From Arbacia lixula (taxonomy: Eukaryota > Echinodermata > Echinoidea > Arbacioida > Arbaciidae), in NCBI GenBank assembly GCA_963669155.1, contig OZ022591.1, positions 3,439,797 to 3,503,796 on the forward strand: a DNA stretch of 64,000 nt, given 5' to 3'. This document shows positions 42,755-53,542 of the stretch, in pieces; the first letter of the stretch is position 1, and each line of letters starts with the position of its first letter. The translations under genes were made by a program, and so were the position numbers. The notes below the pieces were generated by a model. The model saw nothing but the letters and a program-made list of their open reading frames with translations. It was not told where the DNA came from and did no database searches.

Positions 42755-44425
42755 AGCCAAGGTTCTTTGACCTTTGCCCTGTTACTTCTTTGAATTCCAA
42801 TCTAACCAGTGTGTCTAAATCCATCCTTGTATCAAGTTTATTCAATATGAGCAAATTTTTGAAAAAGTTCATTGACCTTTCAGCTCCGAACTTTCAGGGA
42901 TTTTATAAAATATGCCATCAGTGTACATGTATCTCCATGGAGTGATTCATCTCTGTACCATGTTTGGTTAAACTGCATAATTTGATTTGGATTTATTGAG
43001 TAAAATATCAATTTGGTGGCAATTTTTACCCAATTTTGGAAAAATTCATAAGCCTATGACCTCTGACCTTTCAGGAATTTTACCTAAACTTTCACCAATC
43101 TACCTCCATGAAGTGATACATCTAAGTACCATGTTTGGTTTGAAATGAACCATTAGATTTGGATTCAAAGTGGAAAATATCAAATTTGGGCAAAATTCAT
43201 TGACCTTTGACCTCTGACCTTTGAGAAATTTCACCAAAAATGTCAAGTCTACCCCCAAGTAGTCATTTATCTTTGCATCATGTTTGCTTCATATTGCACC
43301 AATGAATTTTGCACCATGTTTGCTTCATATTGCACCACTAAATTTGGATATATTTAAAAAAAAATATAAATCTGCGGGCAATTTTTATCTCATTTTTTTT
43401 TAGCATATTCATCGATCCTTGACCTTTCAACTTTCTAGAATTTTCCCCAAACTTTCACCGGAGTACCTCCGTGAAGTTATACATGTTTTTATCCCTTCTA
43501 TGAATATTCATGAGAATTCTAGGAACGTGATTGGTCAATTGATGGTCGAAGAGCTCCGGATAGTTTTCACTATTTTTTCCTGGGGAGGACTGCGCATGCT
43601 CTATTTACTATTTTCTTCCTTGTGACTACTGCGCATGCTCTCTACCTGAGCGCGCGTAAATTAGTGCACAGTGAATGCAGTGCGCGGCGTGTTGCGCATT
43701 TACCTGGGATGAACCGATATCGAGACAGAGAAAAAAGGAGACTATTTTTGTTCTGTTATTGTTTTACAAAAGGGATATAAAACAAATATACCAAGCATTG
43801 AGTTCGAAAGTATAGTGGAAATTATCTATCTGAGGAGGGAGTGGCATAGAACTATTTTTTTCCAAGGGGCGAAGCCCCCGAGGAAAAAGTAGTAACTTAT
43901 GCCAGTCCCTCCGAATGCAAAGTTCATTAATTTTGACCTCTGACCTTCTAGCAATATCACCAAAAATGTCACCCGTCTACCCCCCAAGTAGTGATCCATC
44001 TTTTCACTACGTTTGGTTGGAGTTGTACCATTGGATTTGCAGTTATTGTGATAAATATAAAAAAACCCAGCAAATTTTGGAAAAGTTCATTGACATTTGA
44101 CCTCTGACCTTCCAGGAATTTTACTCAAAACATCACTAGTCTAACCCAAAGTCGTGATCTATCAATGAACATGTACCATGTTTAATGAGAATTGCATCCT
44201 TGGATTTTGATTTCATGCGAAAAGGGTCAATTTTGGGTATTTTGGCAAAGTTCATTGACCTTTGACATGTTACCACAATCAGATTTGATCCCAATTTTAC
44301 ACACTTCACTAGATTCATGCAATACACACATGTATCAAGTTTGAAGCAAATCTGGTTAACGGTCCTCACGATATTGATAAACGGATTCGGGACGGACAGA
44401 TAGACGGACAACCCAAAAACATGCG
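42755..44425. repeat. Diverged AGGTCA-rich monomers, unit 3 (long form)
   Basis: Upstream of FL3. Twice the length of units 1 and 2. It includes three perfectly spaced half-sites, TGACCT-T-TGACCT-C-TGACCT, at 43,201-43,220, and an extra non-monomer block at about 43,487-43,912 that ends in a hairpin. The same long form lies upstream of FL5. Confidence 0.85.
43834..43912. repeat. 79-nt hairpin, copy 1
   Basis: Left arm GGAGGGAGTGGCATA and right arm TATGCCAGTCCCTCC pair, as do ACTATTTTTTTCC with GGAAAAAGTAGT and GGGGC with GCCCC around a GAA loop. The preceding 350 bp carries an ATTGGTCAAT (inverted CCAAT) and two TGCGCATGCTC words. Confidence 0.8.
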
Positions 44426-44676
44426 TGAGCAATCTGACAAGAGACAAGGCCATACAGTGTGTATGCAGACTTTGCACTGCAGCAATGATCCCCACGTCCC
44501 ACGAATCTAGAAGATATCCTCTGTAGAGCAAGAGTTAGTCATAGTACATGTATATATCATATGCAAACAAATTTTCTAGAAGATTCATATCTATGCCAAA
44601 GTGAGTTTCTGTCTCAAAGCAGCAGATCACAGTTGATATCCTATCTTTGAGACTCAATTTATGTCATACTCATATG

Positions 44677-45787
44677 TAAGCCTGAGTCATATCGATTTTT
44701 TCAGAAACCGGTGTTCGATGGCTTTGCGCCGATCGAACATCGATGCATCGATACATGACGTCACCCAGCCACTGCCAAGAGCCAATTTATGAATGAAAAT
44801 ATAGTAAGCATACGCAGTGCAATCCTTCCATTTCCCCACATAGTATTCCACCAAAACAAGCGTGCAATTCTCTATCACCTCGTACCAAAATCGACCTAGA
44901 ATTTCACTTTCCTATATTTTATATGAATTATGAAAGGTATTCTCGGAGAATCTATTTTCTCACCGATACTGCACATGTAAGCGAATTTCGATTACTTCTT
45001 GTTTTTCCGTCAAAATCTTACAAATTAGCGTCAATATGGCATCGTATACATGTATGTAGGTTGGAATCTGTAGAGAGCTATTGCAACGGGCAGAAAGTCA
45101 ATCAGCTTCCGGGTTCCGATTTTTTTTTTTCCGTAACCCTAATGCGTCGAAAAATCGCTTCCGGGTTTCAGACAACGTGACCGGATATTTTTTCCGTAAC
45201 CCTAATGCGTCGAAAAATCGCTTCCGGGTTTCAGACAACGTGACCGGATATCGTTATCACTATTTTGGCGACCACGTGGTTATGACGTGATCTACGCGAT
45301 GCTCCAATCAGTGGTCTCCGAATCGCTGTACGGAGACGCTATTAGTCTGTACGTCGGCAGCGTGTATGCAAATGAGCCTTACGCACGATTGCCACTGTAT
45401 TTCCGGGTTTTCACAACACACGATGCTATCCGTTGTACAAAGTCTATGGACAATTGTTCGTTGTGTGCGCGTTGCGCTGTATATAATAGTGAACGAATCA
45501 AATCCAAGTACTAGTAGTATGTAGTAGCTGCTTGATCATCGAGCGACCTGTTCATTCTCTTGATGCGTTACCTGCAAAACTCACAAAAGAGAGTAGGAAT
45601 CAAGTAAGCAAATTAAAATTGTGAAAATATGAAGATAAATTGTGTATAACAGGACTATCAAACAAAAGATTTTGTGTTTTCCAGTCAATTTGGTAATTTC
45701 GTCGATGCATCGAATTCATCAAAACGAAATCGGAGTTCGACTTCTTCGATCGAACACCGGCTTAATAATCGATTCGACTCAGGCCTA
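44677..45787. mobile_element. Non-autonomous hAT-type element, 1.1 kb
   Basis: Terminal inverted repeats TAAGCCTGAGTC (left) and TAGGCCTGAGTC (right, read inward) extend through CCGGTGTTCGAT. An 8-bp duplication CTCATATG flanks it (44,669-44,676 and 45,788-45,795), the hAT hallmark. Other units keep the empty site (for example TCATACTCATATGAATGG at 53,127). The interior has a 63-bp tandem pair (45,131 and 45,194), a CACGTG palindrome and CpG-rich sequence, but no transposase. Confidence 0.85.
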
Positions 45788-45893
45788 CTCATATGAATGG
45801 AACACTGCATGAATAAGGAAGAAATTAATGGTAACACTTTGCAGCTGTTATCCTTTTTCTCTCCAAAACAAAGAAACTGAAATGCTAGATCAT

Positions 45894-45899
45894 TTTATT
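45894..45899 (-). terminator. Polyadenylation signal AATAAA of FL4
   Basis: Minus-strand AATAAA just inside the right flank of the hAT-type insertion, about 300 bp past the FL4 stop. Confidence 0.7.
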
Positions 45900-45932
45900 G
45901 CAGGCTCATTCTTGTGGTTACCACACCCGTCT

Positions 45933-46090
45933 ACATTTTTCTAACCTCTCCAAAAATGGACTCCTTCAATTCACACTACGACATAGTGACCTCAACAAAC
46001 TCACACAATACTCCTGGCAGAGCCTCCTGAAATGGGAGTCTTTTGGTCGGAATGGCTCTCGCTGCTAACTCCTTGAGGCTGAGGAGATTA
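45933..46090 (-). pseudogene. Relic VHL-box fragment in FL4 3' UTR
   Basis: NLLSLKELAARAIPTKRLPF, QEALPGVLCEFVEVTMS, stop, CELKESIFGEV. Its frame relation to the FL4 stop differs from FL2 because of a 4-bp deletion in the spacer, shared with FL1. Confidence 0.72.
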
Positions 46091-46196
46091 GCTAGTTAGC
46101 AGGTCAGATAGAAGTGATTGAAAGTAACAGTGGCAAATGAAGGATAGGACTACCAATAAGGCAGCTTTGCATTTCCACTGCCAGCTTTTCTGATGC

Positions 46197-47954
46197 TTAT
46201 TCTCTTCGCTTACTTTCCTCAATGGTACGGTCATGCTCAATGGCATCCAAGACACACTGCTTCAGCTTAGCTTCAGAACTCTCACCCTCAACAAGCTCAC
46301 ACAACTTCGGAGGGAGTAGCTCTCGAAACGGGACTTGGTTTAACAGTACTGCTCTCAATATCAACTCCTCCAGTTTAAGTGGAGATGTGGGTGGAGTAAC
46401 AATGGCTATCAGATCTCTGTAATATTCATCATCATCATCATTCTCTCGTTTTTTGCCAATGTCAAGAGCAGTGTCGCCTTCTTTGTTTACCGCATCAAGT
46501 GGACAGCCATGACGGACAAAGGCCTTTCCAAGATTGTTTAGCATGCATGAATAATTGGGCATTGAAGACATCCTAATGAAAATATGGAGCAAAGTATCAC
46601 CGTCCCACTGATTCTGATACGATAGATTCTCCAGAAACAGAAGGCGGCAGACCACATACATCACCTGCAGCTGGGAAGACCAGTCCATATCACCGTCCTC
46701 GTAATCTTCGAATGCCCCATGAAACAAAGTCATTATTCTATGGGTCACTGTGGGGAACATGTTCATTTTCTCTTCACGCATTTTCACATTTACACATCTC
46801 ACAAAGTTCTCCAACATACGCACTAATGATTCTAAATATTGAAAGTTAGAATTGAAGAAGGCAATGTTGAATGCAAAGTCACCCAGGTAATCAATGAAAT
46901 CTGTATACTCTGCCAGAAGCCGATTTGTGGGAATGCCTTGGAGAACTGACTCATACTGAGCTAGCAAATTGACTGTTTGAGGGAAGACTCTTTCAAGAGG
47001 TAGTTTATGGCAATATCTACGTATACCAACCGCCAGCTTGTCTAACACTGATCCAAATTTCAATGCTCCTGAGGACTCAAAGCCAAGAGCTTGTAGAAGC
47101 AGCTGATAACCAATGTCAGGAGCTTCGACACGGTATAATGCGTCACATGCAAACTGAAGAGAACAATCGTAGATAGCCTCTTGTCTCAGGCATTGTGGGA
47201 GCACTCGTTCACTCACAAATAGAGCATGTGCATACATAGCATGCTTGGATTCTTTTGCCTTATGGAGGTCTTCCAAAGTCTCAAATTCCCTAAGGGTAGT
47301 CTGATCAATACCACTGGCCGGTTTAGATGATACTTTTGTCGACATGTTGGGATGGCACTGTTGATAGCTCATCGCGCAACAAAATGCAGCATGCCCATTT
47401 TCAAGGCGTCCTGCTCTGTATTGATGATCTTCTCCAAGAAGCAAAGAGACCCCAAGAATTTCTTTTACTTTTATCTTGTCCTCTGTTGCTATGTCCACAT
47501 TGCTACATTGTTCAAAATAATCTAGAACGTCTGTCAAGCCACAGAAAGCAGCTATACAGGGTGGGTTTAATCCATTTTTGTTGTTCTGTAGAACAGCCCC
47601 ACGCTCCATCAAAACTTCCAATATTGCCAGCCTTTTATGAGGGGGTACCACAGCATAGTAATGATAGTACCCAATGATCATCTCTGCAATTCTGCCCTTC
47701 ATGCATGCAAAGTGCAGAGCAGTATTCCCGTCTCTGCTCTGGATGTTTGGGTTGGCACCTTTTCTTAACAACACTTTAACAAATTCATCCAGACCTTTTA
47801 TGCAGGCTAGCATCAACGGCGTTCTTCCGTCTTTGTCTTGGACATCAACGTTATCTGCCTTAAACGATTGTTCGAGCTCCTCAAGACTGAGATCTTCTTC
47901 TAGTATCAATGCAATGATGTCATTAGTTGGCTCTTCAGAGTCACTAGACGCCAT
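46197..47954 (-). CDS. FL4: FEM1-like protein, subfamily B
   Basis: 585 residues from ATG 47,954. Subfamily B features: a three-residue insertion giving GYYHYYAVVPPHKRLA after ankyrin 2, CMKGRIAEMII in place of CMKGKAVDMIL, LENGHAAFCC, and an acidic stretch FEDYEDGDMDWSSQL where A has FADCMYCGMDTTSQM. It lacks the SAES residues near the N-terminus. Residues about 227-340 are nearly the same as in subfamily A. Its upstream flank is cut short after about 0.7 kb by a deletion that joins it to the 3' side of FL5. TATA-like box at 48,087-48,095. Confidence 0.87.
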   Translation of the reverse strand: MASSDSEEPTNDIIALILEEDLSLEELEQSFKADNVDVQDKDGRTPLMLACIKGLDEFVKVLLRKGANPNIQSRDGNTALHFACMKGRIAEMIIGYYHYYAVVPPHKRLAILEVLMERGAVLQNNKNGLNPPCIAAFCGLTDVLDYFEQCSNVDIATEDKIKVKEILGVSLLLGEDHQYRAGRLENGHAAFCCAMSYQQCHPNMSTKVSSKPASGIDQTTLREFETLEDLHKAKESKHAMYAHALFVSERVLPQCLRQEAIYDCSLQFACDALYRVEAPDIGYQLLLQALGFESSGALKFGSVLDKLAVGIRRYCHKLPLERVFPQTVNLLAQYESVLQGIPTNRLLAEYTDFIDYLGDFAFNIAFFNSNFQYLESLVRMLENFVRCVNVKMREEKMNMFPTVTHRIMTLFHGAFEDYEDGDMDWSSQLQVMYVVCRLLFLENLSYQNQWDGDTLLHIFIRMSSMPNYSCMLNNLGKAFVRHGCPLDAVNKEGDTALDIGKKRENDDDDEYYRDLIAIVTPPTSPLKLEELILRAVLLNQVPFRELLPPKLCELVEGESSEAKLKQCVLDAIEHDRTIEESKRRE

Positions 47955-48479
47955 GATGTCATACCACAGCAGGTGCAACAACTACATGTATCGCAGGTTC
48001 TTTAGGGTAGCAGGCTGAACTGACCAGCAACACCTCTCAAGTCAGGTTTTACTCATCATCTACATGTTAACAAATGTAAAAGAAAAAATATAAAGGAAAA
48101 TCTCATATTGATAGTAATGGAAGAAAATGTTAATTTTACAGACAATATATTCACACACAGTGAGCTTTCAATTAGAGATAGATATGCAAGCAGAGAGGAA
48201 ACTTAATTGAAAAAGATCATCTGCAAATGTGACATGACACCAGCATTGATGTGGTTGGCACACTTCGTCACAAATGCATCTAGTTTGAGAAAATATTCCT
48301 GAAAAATATAATGTAACATAAATAACTAGAGCAATTCGACTACCACACAGTCGATAAATATGCCTCTGCATCTTGGCCACAGTAGCTCTACATTTACATT
48401 CATTCTGAGAAAATGTATGTTTGGTGGTAATGTACCAGTGAATTCCTATGTAAAATGAAAATATCTGTTTTTCCATGTT

Positions 48480-48650
48480 TAGCCGAGGTTCTTTGACATT
48501 TGACCTGTTACTTCTTTGAATTCCAATCTAACCAGTGTCTAAATCCATCCTTGTATCAAGTTTATTTAAAATAAGCAAATTTTGGAAAAAGTTCATTGAC
48601 ATTTAAGCTCTGAACTTTCAGGGATTTTATAAAAAATATGCCATAAGTTT
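48480..48650. repeat. Truncated AGGTCA-rich block, unit 4
   Basis: Only the first monomer remains. At about 48,645 it jumps from ATATGCCATAAG to TTTCATTCTTGTGGTTACC, deleting the rest of the upstream block and the downstream polyadenylation signal of the next gene. Confidence 0.75.
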
Positions 48651-48677
48651 CATTCTTGTGGTTACCTCACCCGTCTA

Positions 48678-48836
48678 CATTTTTCTAACCTCTTCAAAAA
48701 TGGACTCCTTCAATTGACACTAAGACATGGTTACCTAAACAAACTCACACAATATTCCTGGCAGAGCCTCCTGAAATGGGAGTCTTTTGGTCGGAATGGC
48801 TCTCACTGCTAACTCCTTGAGGCTGAGAAGATTAGC
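48678..48836 (-). pseudogene. Relic VHL-box fragment in FL5 3' UTR
   Basis: SLKELAVRAIPTKRLPFQ, EALPGILCEFV, stop. It breaks earlier than in the other units. Confidence 0.68.
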
Positions 48837-48944
48837 TAGTTAGCAGGTCAGATAGAACTGATTGAAAGTAACAGTGGCAAATGAAGGACATACAGGACTG
48901 CCAATATGGCAGCTTTGCATTTCCACTGCCAGCTTTTCTGATGC

Positions 48945-50702
48945 TTATTCTCTTCGCTTACTTTCCTCAATGTTACGGTCATGCTCAATGGCATCCAAGA
49001 CACACTGCTTCAGCTTAGCTTCAGAACTCTCACCCTCAACAAGCTCACACAACGTCGGAGGGAGCAGCTCTCGAAACGGAACTTGGTTTAACAGAACTGA
49101 TCTCAATGCCAACTCCTCCAGTCTAAGTGGAGATGTGGGTGGAGTAACAATGGCTATCAGATCTCTGTAATATTCATCATCATCAGTCTCTAGTTCTTTG
49201 CCAATGTCAAGAGCAGTGTCGCCTTCTTTGTTTACCGCATCAAGTGGACAGCCATGACGGACAAAGGCCTTTCCAAGATTGTTTAACATGCATGAATAAT
49301 TGGGCATTGAAGACATCTTAATGAAACTATGGAGCACAGTGTCACCTTTGGACTCATTCTGATACGCTGGATTCTCCAGAAACAGAAGGCGGCAGACCAC
49401 ATACATCACCCGCATCTGGGAAGTCGTGTCCATTCCACAGTACATACAATCTGCGAATGCCTCACCAAACAAATCCATGATTGTATGGGTCACTGTGGGG
49501 AACATGCTCATTTTCTCTTCACACATTTTCACATTTACACATCTCACAAGGTTCTCCAACATACGCACTAATGATTCTAAATATTGAAAGTTAGAATTGT
49601 AGAAGGCAATGTTGAATGCAAACTCACCCAGGTTTCCAATGAAATACGCATATTCTGCCAGAAGCTGATTTGTGTGAATGCCTTGGAGAACTGACTCATA
49701 CTGAGCTAGCAAATTGACTGTTTGAGGGAAGACTCTTTCAAGAGGTAGTTTATGGCAATATCTACGTACACCAACCGTCAGCTTGTCCAACACTGATCCA
49801 AATTTCAATGCTTCTGAGGACTCAAAGCCAAGAGCTTGTAGAAGCAGCTGATAACCAATGTCAGGAGCTTCGACACGGTATAATGCGTCACATGCAAACT
49901 GAAGAGAGCAATCGTAGATAGCCTCTTGTCTAAGGCATTGTGGGAGCACTCGTTCACTCACCAATAGAGCATGTGCATACATAGCATGGTTGGATTCTTT
50001 TGCCTTATGGAGGTCTTCCAAAGTCTCAAATTCCCTGAGGGGAGTCTGATCAATACCACTAGCCGGTTGAGATGATATCTTTGTCGAAATGTTGGGGTGG
50101 CTCTGTAGATAGCTCATCGCGCAACAAAATGCAGCATGCCCCTTTTCAAAGTGTCCTTCTATGTATTTATGATCTTCTCCAAGAAGTAAATACACCCCAA
50201 GAATTTCTCTAGCTTTTATCTTGTCTTCTATTGGTATGTTCACATTGCTACATTGTTCAAAATAATCTACAACATCTGTCAAGCCACAGAAAGCAGCTAA
50301 ACAGGGTGGGTTTAATCCATTTTTGTTGTTCTGTAGGACAGCCCCACGCTCAATCAGAGCTTCCAATATCGCCAGCCTTTTACAAGGGGGAACCACAGCA
50401 TAATACCCCAGAATCATGTCTACTGCTTTGCCTTTCATGCATGCAAAGTGCAGAGCAGTATTCCCGTCTCTGCTCTGGATGTTTGGGTTGGCACCTTTTC
50501 TTAACAACACTTTAACAAATTCATCCAGACCTTTTATGCAGGCTAGCATCAGCGGCGTTCTCCCGTCTTTGTCTGGGACATCAACGTTATCTGCCTTAAA
50601 CGACTGTTCGAGCTCCTCAAGACTGAGATCTTCTTCTAGTATCAATGCGGTCATGTCATTAGTTGACTCTGCTGAAGGCTCTTCAGAATCACTAGACGCC
50701 AT
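48945..50702 (-). CDS. FL5: FEM1-like protein, subfamily A
   Basis: 585 residues from ATG 50,702. Closest to FL1/FL2, with private changes SYLQSHPN, IDQTPLREF and KESNHAMYA in the region that is otherwise invariant. The end is EESKRRE as in FL4 rather than EESKQRE. It sits between two B-type genes, so A and B copies are interleaved. The canonical AATAAA seen after the other copies is deleted downstream, so transcript ending may differ. TATA-like box at 50,836-50,844. Confidence 0.88.
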   Translation of the reverse strand: MASSDSEEPSAESTNDMTALILEEDLSLEELEQSFKADNVDVPDKDGRTPLMLACIKGLDEFVKVLLRKGANPNIQSRDGNTALHFACMKGKAVDMILGYYAVVPPCKRLAILEALIERGAVLQNNKNGLNPPCLAAFCGLTDVVDYFEQCSNVNIPIEDKIKAREILGVYLLLGEDHKYIEGHFEKGHAAFCCAMSYLQSHPNISTKISSQPASGIDQTPLREFETLEDLHKAKESNHAMYAHALLVSERVLPQCLRQEAIYDCSLQFACDALYRVEAPDIGYQLLLQALGFESSEALKFGSVLDKLTVGVRRYCHKLPLERVFPQTVNLLAQYESVLQGIHTNQLLAEYAYFIGNLGEFAFNIAFYNSNFQYLESLVRMLENLVRCVNVKMCEEKMSMFPTVTHTIMDLFGEAFADCMYCGMDTTSQMRVMYVVCRLLFLENPAYQNESKGDTVLHSFIKMSSMPNYSCMLNNLGKAFVRHGCPLDAVNKEGDTALDIGKELETDDDEYYRDLIAIVTPPTSPLRLEELALRSVLLNQVPFRELLPPTLCELVEGESSEAKLKQCVLDAIEHDRNIEESKRRE

Positions 50703-51214
50703 GATGTCATACCACAGCAAGGTGCAACAACTACATGTATCGCAGGTTCTTTAGGGTAGCAGGCTGAACTGACCAGCAACACCTCTCAAGTCAGGTTCCA
50801 CTCATCATCTACATGTTTACAAATGTAAAAGAAAAAATATAAAGGAAAATCTCATATTGATAGTAATGGAAGAAAATGTTAATTTTACAGACAATATATT
50901 GACACACAGTGAGCTTTCAATTAGAGATAGAAATACAAGCAGAGAGGAAACTTAATTGAAAAAAATCATCTCCAAATCTGACATGACACCAGCATTGATG
51001 TGGTTGGCACACTTCGTCACAAATGCATCTAGTTTGAGAAAATATTCGCGAAAAATGTAACGTAACATAAATAACTAGAGCAAATCGATTGCCACACAAT
51101 CGATAAATATGCCTCTGCCTCTTGGCCACAGTAGCTCTACATTTACATTTATTCTCAGAAAATGTATGTTTGGTGGTAATGTACCAGTGAATTCCTATGT
51201 AAAATGAAAATGTT

Positions 51215-52885
51215 TAGCCAAGGTTCTTTGACCTTTGCCCTGTTACTTCTTTGAATTCCAATCTAACCAGTGTGTCTAAATCCATCCTTGTATCACAGTT
51301 TATTCAAAATGAGCAAATTTGTGAAAAAGTTCATTGACCTTTCAGCTCCGAACTTTCAGGGATTTTATAAAATATGCCATCAGTGTACATGTATCTCCAT
51401 GGAGTGATTCATCTCTGTACCATGTTTGGTTAAACTGCACAATTTGATTTGGATTTATTGAGTAAAATATCAATTTGGTGGCAATTTTTACCCAATTTTG
51501 GAAAAATTCATAAACCTATGACCTCTGACCTTTCAGGAATTTTACCTAAACTTTCACCAATCTACCTCCATGAAGTGATACATCTAAGTACCATGTTTGG
51601 TTTGAAATGAACCATTAGATTTGGATTCAAAGTGGAAAATATCAAATTTGGGCAAAATTCATTGACCTTTGACCTCTGACCTTTGAGAAATTTCACCAAA
51701 AATGTCAAGTCTACCCCCAAGTAGTGATCTATCTTTGCATCATGTTTGCTTCATATTGCACCACTGAATTTTGCACCATGTTTGCTTCATATTGCACCAC
51801 TAAATTTGGATATATTTAAAAAAAAATATAAATCTGCGGGCAATTGTTAGCTCATTTTTTTTAGCATATTCATCGATCCTTGACCTTTCAACTTTCTGGA
51901 ATTTTCCCCAAACTTTCACCGGAGTACCTCCGTGAAGTTATACATGTTTATATCCCTTCTATGAATATTCATGAGTATTCTAGGAACGTGATTGGTCAAT
52001 TGATGGTCGAAGAGCTCCAGATAGTTTTCACTATTTTTTCCTGGGGAGGACTGCGCATGCTCTATTTACTATTTTCTTCCTTGTGACTACTGCGCATGCT
52101 CTCTACCTGAGCGCGCGTAAATTAGTGCACAGTGAATGCAGTGCGCGGCGTGTTGCGCATTTACCTGGGATGAACTGATATCGAGACAGAGAAAAAAGGA
52201 GACTATTTTTGTTCTGTTATTGTTTTACAAAAGGGATATAAAACAAGTATACCAAGCATTGAGTTCGAAAGTATAGTGTAAATTATCTATCTGAGGAGGG
52301 AGTGGCATAGAACTATTTTTTCCCAAGGGGCGAAGCCCCCGAGGAAAAAATAGTAACTTATGCCAGTCCCTCCGAATGCAAAGTTCATTAATTTTGACCT
52401 CTGACCTTCTAGCAATATCACCAAAAATGTCACCCGTCTACCCCCCAAGTAGTGATCCATCTTTTCACTACGTTTGGTTGGAGTTGTACCATTGGATTTG
52501 CAGTTATTGTGATAAATATAAAAAAACCCAGCAAATTTTGGAAAAGTTCATTGACATTTGACCTCTGACCTTTCAGGAATTTTACTCAAAACATCACTAG
52601 TCTAACCCAAAGTCGTGATCTATCAATGAACATGTACCATGTTTAATGAGAATTGCATCCTTGGATTTTGATTTCATGCGAAAAGGGTCAATTTTGGGTA
52701 TTTTGGCAAAGTTCATTGACCTTTGACATGTTACCACAATCAGATTTGATCCCAATTTTACACACTTCACTAGATTCATGCAATACACACATGTATCAAG
52801 TTTGAAGCAAATCTGGTTAACGGTCCTCACGATATTGATAAACGGATTCGGGACGGACAGATAGACGGACAACCCCAAAACATGC
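51215..52885. repeat. Diverged AGGTCA-rich monomers, unit 5 (long form)
   Basis: Near copy of 42,755-44,425, with the triple spaced half-sites at 51,663-51,682 and the CCAAT/TGCGCATGC block at about 51,950-52,373. Confidence 0.85.
52295..52373. repeat. 79-nt hairpin, copy 2
   Basis: Same fold as 43,834-43,912 and better paired here: ACTATTTTTTCCC against the GAGGAAAAAATAGT arm, loop GAA, outer arms GGAGGGAGTGGCATA and TATGCCAGTCCCTCC. Confidence 0.82.
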
Positions 52886-53235
52886 GTGAGCAATCTGACA
52901 AGAGACAAGGCCATACAGTGTGTATGCAGACTTTGCACTGCAGCAATGATCCCCACGTCCCACGAATCTAGAAGATATCCTCTGTAGAGCAAGAGTTAGT
53001 CATAGTACATGTATATATCATATGCAAACAAATTTTCTAGAAGATTCATATCTATGCCAAAGTGAGTTTCTGTCTCAAAGCAGCAGATCACAGTTGATAT
53101 CCTATCTTTCAGACTCAATTTATGTCATACTCATATGAATGGAACACTGCATGAATAAGGAAGAAATTAATGGTAACACTTTGCAGCTGTTATCCTTTTT
53201 CTCTCCAAAACAAAGAAACTGAAATGCTAGATCAT

Positions 53236-53241
53236 TTTATT
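53236..53241 (-). terminator. Polyadenylation signal AATAAA of FL6
   Basis: Minus-strand AATAAA in the conserved ATGATC context, about 300 bp after the FL6 stop. Confidence 0.7.
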
Positions 53242-53274
53242 GCAGGCTCATTCTTGTGGTTACCACATCCGTCT

Positions 53275-53432
53275 ACATTTTTCTAACCTCTCCCAAAATG
53301 GACTCCTTCAATTCACACTAAGACATGGTGAACTCAACAAACTCACACAATATTCCTGGCAGAGCCTCCTGAAATGGGAGTCTTTTGGTCGGAATGGCTC
53401 TCGCTGCTAACTCCTTGAGGCTGAGGAGATTA
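53275..53432 (-). pseudogene. Relic VHL-box fragment in FL6 3' UTR
   Basis: NLLSLKELAARAIPTKRLPF, QEALPGILCEFVEFTMS, stop, CELKESILGEV. It is in frame with the FL6 stop, as in FL2. Confidence 0.73.
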
Positions 53433-53542
53433 GCTAGTTAGCAGGTCAGATAGAACTGAATGAAAGTAACAGTGGCAAATGAAGGACATACAGGACTGCC
53501 AATATGGCAGCTTTGCATTTCCACTGCCAGCTTTTCTGATGC

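Noticed and set aside
44923..45514. Transposase or host gene inside the hAT-type element
   Set aside because: Frames are short, partly created by a 63-bp tandem repeat, and show no hAT dimerisation or zinc-finger motifs.
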